13,047 bases of DNA. It comes from an uncultured Bacilli bacterium. GTDB lineage: Bacteria > Bacillota_I > Bacilli_A > RFN20 > CAG-826. A program made the translations under genes and the position numbers. The notes under the pieces were generated by a model that ran no database searches, was not told the DNA's origin, and was given only the letters and a program-made list of their open reading frames with translations. Numbering within the stretch: position 1 is the first letter of the stretch; the number at the start of each line of letters is the position of its first letter. The stretch is taken from contig CAKPJO010000026.1 of the NCBI GenBank assembly GCA_934162685.1, positions 1-13,047 on the forward strand, written 5' to 3'. This document shows positions 6,941-13,047 of this stretch, in pieces.

Positions 6941-7783
6941 TTATTTAATTCCAGTTGATACAACGCCACGTACAAAGGCTTTTTGAGCAAAAGCTACAAA
7001 TAATACCATTGGAATCGAAAACATTACTGAAGCCGCCATAACTTGGGTCCAATCTGCACTTCCTGTAGCTGAGAAGAAATTTTGCATACCAAGTGACAAA
7101 GTATATAAATCTGGATTAGATTGTAAATAAATACTTGGACCAACGTAATCACACCATGCATTAATAAATGAATAAACTAATAAAGTAGCTAAGCATGGTC
7201 TTATTTGCGGTAATAATATCTTAAATAAAATCGTAAATGTATTTGCGCCATCAATTTTAGCTGCTTCATCTAAATCTTTTGGAATATCATCCATAAATTG
7301 TTTAATCATAAATACATTAAATGCTGATCCGCCAATCCAAGGAATGATAAGCGGTAAACGTGTTCCAATCCAGCCAAGTTTTTCAAATTCAGCATAAGCT
7401 GGAATCATCGTTACAACCCAAGGAATCATCATAGTGGATAACAAAATTGTAAAGAAAATATTGGAATATTTATTTTTAAATCTTGAAAATCCATAGGCAA
7501 TTAATATTGAAGCTGTAATACCTATTCCCATAGTTGCGGCAACCATAATAAGCGTGTTTAATAATAATTTTCCCATATTAATACTTTTCCAAGCATCAAC
7601 ATAGTTTTGCCATTTAAATACACCCGAGAAAAATTTTGGCGGATATTCAAATATCGCATTTGATGAGCGCATTAATGACATTAAAATCATATAAACGAAT
7701 GGAATCGCAAAGAAAATTGAAACCATCAAAGCAATGATAAATAACAAAGTTTTAGTAAGTGTATCGGTTTTTTTGTTTCTCAT
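6941..7783 (-). CDS. Sugar ABC transporter permease, MalG/CUT1 type
   Basis: This 280-residue inner-membrane protein is one half of a carbohydrate ABC importer channel. About six membrane segments are visible, near residues 12-36, 73-97, 108-130, 143-161, 195-215 and 246-268. The cytoplasmic EAA loop that contacts the ATPase reads DEAAKIDGANTF at 172-183, followed by KILLPQIRP, which is typical of the second permease of CUT1 systems. The C-terminal VRGVVSTGIK is also typical (the family often ends in GLTAGAVKG-like sequences). The gene overlaps the upstream permease gene by 32 nt, and GGTGA lies 6-7 nt before its ATG, so the two are translated together. No ATPase gene follows in the window. 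The transported sugar cannot be read from the permease itself. Confidence 0.93.
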   Translation of the reverse strand: MRNKKTDTLTKTLLFIIALMVSIFFAIPFVYMILMSLMRSSNAIFEYPPKFFSGVFKWQNYVDAWKSINMGKLLLNTLIMVAATMGIGITASILIAYGFSRFKNKYSNIFFTILLSTMMIPWVVTMIPAYAEFEKLGWIGTRLPLIIPWIGGSAFNVFMIKQFMDDIPKDLDEAAKIDGANTFTILFKILLPQIRPCLATLLVYSFINAWCDYVGPSIYLQSNPDLYTLSLGMQNFFSATGSADWTQVMAASVMFSIPMVLFVAFAQKAFVRGVVSTGIK

Positions 7784-8714
7784 CAGTTTTCACCATCACT
7801 TTCTTAGTTTTATTTTCTTTTGTTGATAAAACGACATAAATAAGTGCAAAGCCAAATGTTAGTAAGAATACGACCCAACCTTGTGCACAAGCATAACCAA
7901 GAGTCTTTTTACCAAGTGTTTTAAAAGCGTTACTAACAATTAATAAAGACATAGTCATTGTTGAGTTTCCTGGTCCACCTTCAGTTAATAACTTAACTTC
8001 AGCATATGCTTGAAGTGAAGATATTAAAGAAGTTAATATAACAAACACCAAAGCTTTTGAAATGCAAGGAATAATAATATGCATTAAGCGTTGAAATCCA
8101 TTTGCCCCATCTAATTCTGACGCTTCAAGTAATTCACTTGATACGCCTTGAATAGCCGCTAAAACAATAAGCATGGTTGGTCCTAGTCCTGACCAAATAC
8201 CAACGAATATAATCGTTCCCATCGCACTAGCGCCATTACCAAAGAAATTAACAGGCGCTAAACCTAAATACGATAAGAAGTAATTAGCGACATTAAACTC
8301 TCCACCCGTGAATATTAATTTCCAAAGTAAGGAAACACTTACTACAGGAATAACTGCAGGCAAATAAATCAATACACGAAATACTTTTTTACCAATAATA
8401 TTCGCATTTAGTAATAAAGCTAATAACACTGATAAAATAACTATAAATCCAACTTTAATAAAAGCATAAATAAATGTATTTAATATCGCTTGTTGGAAAT
8501 CTTTATCTTCCGTAAAAATAAACAAATAATTTTGAAAGCCAATAAAGTTTAATGGAGATGAATTAACTGTTGCCATTTTTACATCAGTAAAACTATATAA
8601 CAAAGACATAAATAATGGCACAATAGTAAATGCCGTAAACCCAATTAGCCATGGACTAATATAGGCAAAGAAATGCCATCTATTACTCCTTTCTGAACGT
8701 GATACTTGTCCCAT
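7752..8714 (-). CDS. Sugar ABC transporter permease, MalF/CUT1 type
   Basis: This is the partner permease of the same importer. I start it at the ATG at 8714 (320 residues). A longer frame starts 13 codons further upstream but would overlap the lipoprotein gene and lacks a ribosome site, whereas GGTGA sits 4 nt before the ATG at 8714. The sequence after the start (NRWHFFAYISPWLIGF at 11-26) is typical for the first membrane helix of MalF-like subunits. Further helices lie near 30-42, 85-104, 116-132, 165-187, 221-240 and 279-297. The EAA loop reads LLEASELDGANGFQRL at 195-210, with Ser for the second Ala. LTEGGPGNST at 243-252 is a conserved family stretch. The start lies 10 nt after the lipoprotein stop and the end overlaps the next permease by 32 nt. 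Confidence 0.93.
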   Translation of the reverse strand: MGQVSRSERSNRWHFFAYISPWLIGFTAFTIVPLFMSLLYSFTDVKMATVNSSPLNFIGFQNYLFIFTEDKDFQQAILNTFIYAFIKVGFIVILSVLLALLLNANIIGKKVFRVLIYLPAVIPVVSVSLLWKLIFTGGEFNVANYFLSYLGLAPVNFFGNGASAMGTIIFVGIWSGLGPTMLIVLAAIQGVSSELLEASELDGANGFQRLMHIIIPCISKALVFVILTSLISSLQAYAEVKLLTEGGPGNSTMTMSLLIVSNAFKTLGKKTLGYACAQGWVVFLLTFGFALIYVVLSTKENKTKKVMVKTDEKQKNRYTY

Positions 8715-8724
8715 TGTATCACCA

Positions 8725-10098
8725 TTAGATTTCGCGGCGCACATCCGCTGCAATTTTATCTAATACTGCCTGTAAAGTAGTTCCTTTTGGGTTAGATAAA
8801 TAATCAGAAACATATTTACCTAAAATACTTTCAAATGTATCTTGACCAATAGAATTGTTATAAACGATTGGGTGAGTATAATTATTAGCAACATTTAAAA
8901 AATATTGATTAATTTCCGCTAATTCGGCGTTTTCTGGATTTTTATATGTATCGCTATTAGCGACAATTTTATTTCCAGGAATATTAAATCCTTTTGAAGC
9001 CATGTATTCATTACCTTTAGTCATGTAGTAATTTAAGAATGATATTGCTTCATCTGGTAAAGTAGTATCTTTATAAACCGCTAAAGAAATCATACCGCAA
9101 CTTCCGGCATAGGCATCCGCACTTGTTAAAGCACTACCATCTTCATGCGCTGGAACTGGAGCAGGGCAATAACCAATTTCAAATCCCGCATTATCCCAAC
9201 TATATGTTGAATAAGCCCAGTTTCCAAAGAAAGCAAAGCTAATATTTCCATTAGCGAAAGCTTCACCACTTCCAACTCCTGTTGGTCCAATAATTGGTGC
9301 ACTAGCTTTTTCTCCAATTTGTAAATCACTAAAGAATTGGAATGCTTTATAAACATTTGGATCTTCGTTATTAAAATATTTATTATCTATCCAAGTTGAT
9401 GAACCGGTCATTTGAATCCATTCCATTAGGTGTTTATAAGGGACGCGGTCAAGCATTGTGCCATAGCGATTTTCTTTACGAAGTTTATATGACATATCTA
9501 AGAATTCGTCCCAAGTCATTGGTACATCTTTACTAGGATATTCCATATATCCCGCATCGCCTTTTTTTAGATTATTTTCTTTGTTATATTCATCAATATG
9601 AGATTTGTTATACCACATTACAAAGTCAGGAGACCAATCTTTAATTAATGCGTAGTGATCGCCCTTACCAACATTTTCACCATCATATTGATAAGCACTA
9701 TTAACATCCCAAAGTTCAATCTTACCATCGCTATTAGAACTAGTTTTAACATCTAACGCTCCACTTTGAATGTAAGGTTCAAGATTCATAATTTTATTAC
9801 TAGCTAAATGTGATAAGAATTCCCCAGATTCAGTAAAGAAAATATCTGGTGCTTGATCTTTTGAACTAAAAGAAATATTAAGATTTTCATAATAATTGCC
9901 AGTTGCTAATTGTACTTCTACTTTTGTTCCAGTTTCCGCTTCATAATCTCGAGCAATTTTTTCATATGACGCTAATTCGGTGTTATCACCCCATACATAG
10001 AAAATTAAGTGATCACGTTTAGTAGTTTTACCACAACTCACTAATGCGATTAAAGACACAGCACCTAAGACCAAAGATTTAATTGTTTTGTTTTTCAT
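8725..10098 (-). CDS. Sugar-binding lipoprotein of the ABC transporter (family 1 solute-binding protein)
   Basis: This 457-residue protein should bind the substrate outside the cell and deliver it to the two permeases. The N-terminus has a lysine-rich start, a hydrophobic stretch, and a lipobox LVSC with Cys22 as the expected lipid-attachment site. The mature part begins with the strand HLIFYVWGDNTELASYEKI and KVEVQLATGNYYENL, typical of family 1 (CUT1) solute-binding proteins, and the length fits. Aromatic residues are frequent, as in carbohydrate binders. A full AGGAGG lies 8 nt before the ATG inside the end of the nucleoside hydrolase gene, which the lipoprotein gene overlaps by 20 nt. This is the strongest ribosome site in the window and fits the need for excess binding protein. 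Possible ligands, from context, are oligosaccharides or ribosides. Confidence 0.93.
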   Translation of the reverse strand: MKNKTIKSLVLGAVSLIALVSCGKTTKRDHLIFYVWGDNTELASYEKIARDYEAETGTKVEVQLATGNYYENLNISFSSKDQAPDIFFTESGEFLSHLASNKIMNLEPYIQSGALDVKTSSNSDGKIELWDVNSAYQYDGENVGKGDHYALIKDWSPDFVMWYNKSHIDEYNKENNLKKGDAGYMEYPSKDVPMTWDEFLDMSYKLRKENRYGTMLDRVPYKHLMEWIQMTGSSTWIDNKYFNNEDPNVYKAFQFFSDLQIGEKASAPIIGPTGVGSGEAFANGNISFAFFGNWAYSTYSWDNAGFEIGYCPAPVPAHEDGSALTSADAYAGSCGMISLAVYKDTTLPDEAISFLNYYMTKGNEYMASKGFNIPGNKIVANSDTYKNPENAELAEINQYFLNVANNYTHPIVYNNSIGQDTFESILGKYVSDYLSNPKGTTLQAVLDKIAADVRREI

Positions 10099-10888
10099 AA
10101 ATTTTTCCTCCTATCAAAGTTTGATCGATTTTATTTACTATATCATCAATATTTTCTCCAATCGTTAAATAGTAATGATTAGATTTATGGAAATTGTCAA
10201 ATGTAGTAACTCCTTTTTCATCAATGTTAATCGTTCCTTCTTCCGATATTTTAAATATGTTATCTTCACCTAAACTAGCAAACCATGTTGTTAATAGATC
10301 CCAAGATTCGCGTGGTGCATTTTGGAATATTTGATAAGCAACAGTAACGGGATTATTCAAATTATCTTCTTTTAATAAAGTCGCTCCAGTTTTAATTTTA
10401 TATCCTACTTTATAATCTAAGAAAGTAACTTCCGTTGGTACCTTTTTAATAAAGTTTTGAGCAGATTTAATATCAGTGACAATATTATATTCGGCATCAA
10501 AATCAATATCATCATCTTTAGTTTTAAATAATCCCCCCATAACTACAAATTCTTTAGCCTTATTTTTAACTAATTCAACACCATTAAGTGAAGAATATTC
10601 ATCTGGTTGTGAATCTAATAAATCAGAAACATTATTTAGTTGTCCAATACAAGCAATCGTTACTGACTTATAATCTGCACTAGCAAGTTTTCTTCTTAAG
10701 AATTTAACTGCATCTTCACAAGGTTTAAGCTGTTTTGAACGTTCATCATAATATTTATTAGGGAAAGATAAAGCCAATTCTTTTTGGAAAGGATTAACAT
10801 TAATATCACAAAAATATTTTCGACTTGTTGATGCTATTTCAATATCATCATTTCCATAAAATCGATTAATCGCCGATATTGATGCTGG
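10079..10888 (-). pseudogene. Nucleoside hydrolase domain, C-terminal part, out of frame with the AraC part
   Basis: This 269-codon segment continues the nucleoside hydrolase (IUNH) fold that starts in the AraC-type gene, but in the -1 frame. From 10888 it reads PASISAINRFYGNDDIEIAS, which fits the hydrolase 'AINxYYGxxDIxIG' region, then VVMGGLF, EYNIVTD, a YKVGYKIKTG strand and SWDLLTTWF. Nucleoside hydrolases cleave the N-glycosidic bond of ribonucleosides to give base and ribose. The usual HD of the last motif is SWD here, with the metal-binding Asp kept, as in some non-classical family members. The frame has no good start near the break; the first candidate is a TTG at 10777 without a ribosome site, so the piece would need frameshifting or repair to be made. 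The end overlaps the lipoprotein start by 20 nt. It might be active if the break is a sequence error. Confidence 0.75.
10107..10113 (-). promoter_or_regulatory. Strong ribosome binding site of the lipoprotein gene
   Basis: TAGGAGG on the minus strand, 8 nt before the ATG at 10098, is the only full-length Shine-Dalgarno consensus I see in the operon; most other genes use the shorter GGTGA. It lies within the last codons of the nucleoside hydrolase frame and would let the binding protein be made in excess of its neighbours. Confidence 0.75.
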
Positions 10889-11844
10889 CCATATGGTGCG
10901 GAAGTTGTAAATGTCATTCCTAACAAATCAATTAATCCTTCGTTTTTAAATATATTAGCAAGCGCTAAAGCACCAGCATCATCACAATCTCCACCAATAT
11001 CGGTATCAATAATAAGTAATTTTTTATTCACTTCTTTTTCATCCTCACTTTTAATTTTAAATACTCCGACATCCGTTTGCATATTTGAAGCATTACGGAA
11101 TTGAAGTGGGGTTATATTCATGCGACTTTTGAAAAAATTATTAAAATGAATATTATTTTCAAAGCCACAATTAATCGCAATTTCTTTAATTTGCATATCA
11201 GTAGAAATTAGCATTTGTTTAGCGGCATATAATTTGCAATTGAGTAAATACTGATTAATTGAAGTATTTGTTTCTTTTTGAAATATATGACGAAAACGAT
11301 GATAACTATAGCCAAATGAAGAAGCAATTTGTTCAAAATCAATCTTTTGATTATAGTTTTCTTTAATATAGTTCTTCGTTCTATTTACTAATTCTTCGTT
11401 ATATGATGCTTTATTATCTATTTTATATACTTTTCTAAGTAAATGACATAAAACTAAACTAAAATATGAACTAATCATATTACGATAAAATGCTTTCTTA
11501 TTTTTTTCTTCTTCTTGCATTTTTGAAAACAAATTTAGAAATACTTCTTCCATTTCTTTATCTAACTTTAATTTGGTAAATGGTTTAAATAATTCATCTT
11601 TTTTAAATTCAAAAAGAACAATAAATAACCTCGAAAACTCTTTTGTTGTTTCATCGTGTTTAATACCTGGACGTACAATAGTAATTGTTGGTCCATCATA
11701 TTCTTCTAAATCATTATCCGCAGTTATCATGCCTTTACCGCCAAGATAAAAGACACATTCATAACAATTATGGGTATGTTCCATCACATAATCATTAGGA
11801 TGATGTTCATAATAGATAAATGATTTTACATTACATGCATACAT
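10834..11844 (-). CDS. AraC-family regulator reading into a nucleoside hydrolase domain (broken fusion)
   Basis: The open frame codes for 336 residues. Residues 1-90 look like the cupin-type sensor of AraC regulators (HTHNCYECVFYLGGKGMI at 23-40). Two helix-turn-helix units follow at about 168-212 (FEQIASSFGYSYHRFRHIF) and 217-250 (IKEIAINCGFENNIHFNNFF, ending PLQFR). AraC proteins normally stop about there. Instead, after a charged linker (about 256-274), a nucleoside hydrolase N-terminus begins: KKLLIIDTDIGGDCDDAGALAL at 274-295 carries the metal-binding aspartates. The match ends at PYG (317-319); the last 17 residues are out of frame, and the hydrolase continues from 10888 in the -1 frame. 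Restoring one base would give about 588 residues. GGTGA lies 5 nt before the ATG, overlapping the glycosidase stop. The DNA-binding part is intact and probably controls this operon. GTG at 11031, after GAGGA, could start the hydrolase alone. Confidence 0.85.
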   Translation of the reverse strand: MYACNVKSFIYYEHHPNDYVMEHTHNCYECVFYLGGKGMITADNDLEEYDGPTITIVRPGIKHDETTKEFSRLFIVLFEFKKDELFKPFTKLKLDKEMEEVFLNLFSKMQEEEKNKKAFYRNMISSYFSLVLCHLLRKVYKIDNKASYNEELVNRTKNYIKENYNQKIDFEQIASSFGYSYHRFRHIFQKETNTSINQYLLNCKLYAAKQMLISTDMQIKEIAINCGFENNIHFNNFFKSRMNITPLQFRNASNMQTDVGVFKIKSEDEKEVNKKLLIIDTDIGGDCDDAGALALANIFKNEGLIDLLGMTFTTSAPYGQHQYRRLIDFMEMMILK

Positions 11845-11852
11845 AATTTCAC

Positions 11853-13047
11853 CTACACATTTTCATTTGTTGTTGAAGTAACAACATCATTAATATTTCT
11901 TATATTAATTCGATATAATTTATTTGCTTTTAAAGGTATTTGATTAGTAATATATTGTTCTTCCGATATTAAAAATTCATCATTAATAAACGCCCCTATA
12001 TCAGCCTTTAAGCGAATACTAGCGTTATTAATCGTTATTTCGCTATCTCTAGTAACAAACAAATAAGCATAATCATCTTTTTCAATAGCGTAACCAATCG
12101 AACCATTATTCGTAACAAAAGTAAAACTTAAGTTACTTGTATTAACTGTTTGAGTTAATTGCAATTTTGGTTCATTACTTATGACATTAAAAGCTGCAAA
12201 ATTTTTAGAATCCACAATGGGGACAATTGATTCTACTTTTTTAATACCCTGAATAATATTAATTGTATCTTCACTATGACTCTTATTTGTTAGATTACTA
12301 TTTAATAATCCTTGATCAATATGATAAGAGCTTCCCTTATTGGCAAAAATGAAATATTCGCTTGTAGCCAATTCATAAAACATATAACATCCACCAGCTT
12401 GATAACTTGTTAAAAATAGCGAAGGACTTGATTTATAATCACCCATATTTTCGCAAACCATTGGATAATTATCTTTAATACTATATTCTTTAAGCATTTT
12501 ATTAATTGCTTTTGGCGATTCAACATAGGGATCATCACCAACAATATCAATACCCTCTAAATTCATTACATCAATTGGTGACATATCTAAATTAGGAAAT
12601 TCTTTAAAATCACCTACTCCTAGTGTCACTGTTAAATTAACACGAGTATATATCTTATATTTTGATGCTTTAATAGTTTTACCAGCATTATTTAGTGCTT
12701 CTAAGGTCATCTTCCATAAGTAAGTTGGTTCAATACTTTCCCCATTTAATTTCAAATTATATTGACTTAAACGCCAACGAAGCAAGCCATCTGGTTCATT
12801 ATGAACTTGAATACCAATTAAAGGATTTTTCTTTCCATTTACTTTGTTCCATTCATAAATATGTTCCATAACTTTAGTAAGTACTTTGCTTTCTCTTTCC
12901 ATTAAGTTAGGATTATTTAAAACTAAATAATAGAAATCTCCATATAGTTTATGATTTTTTATCGGATTAGTGGCATTAATGCGTGGGTAAGTAACGTCAT
13001 CATTTAATATATAGGAAGGTACATGGAACTCATGAACGTCTCCACAC
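11853..13047 (-). CDS. Glycoside hydrolase, clan GH-A type (partial, 5' end outside window)
   Basis: The frame stays open from the TAG at 11853 to the right window edge, giving 397 codons; an internal ATG at 12902 is not the true start because 48 further codons upstream are also open and family-like (HEFHVPSYILNDDVTYPRIN). A TIM-barrel glycosidase is suggested by IGIQVHNEPDG at fragment residues 77-87, with Glu84 as the likely acid/base, by VGDDPYV at 169-175, and by YPMVCENMGDY at 194-204, with Glu199 as the likely nucleophile. This is the arrangement of retaining clan GH-A enzymes and resembles GH35/GH42-like beta-galactosidase relatives. The last 130 residues look like a beta-sandwich tail. 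Family number, sugar specificity and any signal peptide cannot be determined from the fragment. It is the first gene of the operon seen here, ending 8 nt before the AraC-type regulator. Confidence 0.82.
   Translation of the reverse strand, partial: CGDVHEFHVPSYILNDDVTYPRINATNPIKNHKLYGDFYYLVLNNPNLMERESKVLTKVMEHIYEWNKVNGKKNPLIGIQVHNEPDGLLRWRLSQYNLKLNGESIEPTYLWKMTLEALNNAGKTIKASKYKIYTRVNLTVTLGVGDFKEFPNLDMSPIDVMNLEGIDIVGDDPYVESPKAINKMLKEYSIKDNYPMVCENMGDYKSSPSLFLTSYQAGGCYMFYELATSEYFIFANKGSSYHIDQGLLNSNLTNKSHSEDTINIIQGIKKVESIVPIVDSKNFAAFNVISNEPKLQLTQTVNTSNLSFTFVTNNGSIGYAIEKDDYAYLFVTRDSEITINNASIRLKADIGAFINDEFLISEEQYITNQIPLKANKLYRINIRNINDVVTSTTNENV

Noticed and set aside
6919..6950. Plus-strand TTGACA near 6920 as an antisense promoter
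   Set aside because: No acceptable -10 box at 16-18 nt; a single good hexamer in AT-rich sequence is weak.
8715..8753. Longer start for the first permease at 8753
   Set aside because: It would overlap the lipoprotein gene and lacks a ribosome site, while ATG 8714 has GGTGA at 4 nt and begins the usual family N-terminus.
9126..9356. 76-codon minus-strand frame inside the lipoprotein gene
   Set aside because: Out-of-frame shadow of a well-supported gene.
10476..10673. 65-codon plus-strand frame opposite the nucleoside hydrolase part
   Set aside because: The opposite strand carries clear hydrolase motifs; the plus frame has no ribosome site.

Overview
The window is AT-rich, and every gene I can support lies on the minus strand, so transcription runs from high to low coordinates. 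It suggests a spore-forming, low-GC Firmicute of the Bacilli/Erysipelotrichia kind. The main evidence is a near-textbook GerE spore-coat regulator placed in the order uvrC - gerE - glutamate racemase - gerM-like gene. That order resembles the Bacillus subtilis chromosome, with mutS2 added directly upstream of uvrC. Most Shine-Dalgarno sites read GGTGA or AGGTG.

The left half (1-5683) is conserved housekeeping and sporulation sequence. mutS2 and uvrC overlap by 4 nt. uvrC is followed after about 54 nt by gerE, whose upstream gap holds a sequence fitting the sigma-K promoter pattern. A hairpin terminator containing the gerE stop codon closes that unit. A short glutamate racemase gene and a GerMN-domain membrane protein gene, cut by the left window edge, follow.

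The non-coding stretch 5684-5901 separates the two halves. It holds a promoter-like element, a strong intrinsic terminator about 60 nt further on, and a perfect 9-bp inverted repeat over a TATAAT box just before mutS2. The promoter and terminator together could make a roughly 60-nt RNA with a C5 loop, or act as a leader/attenuator for mutS2.

The right half (5902-13047) is an accessory sugar-use cluster. In transcription order it contains a clan GH-A-like glycoside hydrolase (its 5' end lies outside the window), an AraC-type regulator that reads without a stop into a nucleoside hydrolase domain, a CUT1-type sugar-binding lipoprotein, two permeases, and, after a 121-nt gap, ribokinase. From the glycosidase to the second permease the genes overlap or sit within about 10 nt, which suggests one operon. 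No transporter ATPase is present. A possible logic is outside or inside cleavage of a glycoside, import by the transporter, N-riboside hydrolysis, then ribose phosphorylation; the substrate is inferred only.

The most unusual item is the regulator/nucleoside hydrolase gene. Its order is cupin, AraC helix-turn-helix, then nucleoside hydrolase, and the hydrolase part is split by what looks like a single-base loss near position 10888. It may be a decayed fusion, a sequence error, or a regulator-enzyme hybrid. No tRNA, rRNA, CRISPR array, insertion sequence or phage gene was seen.
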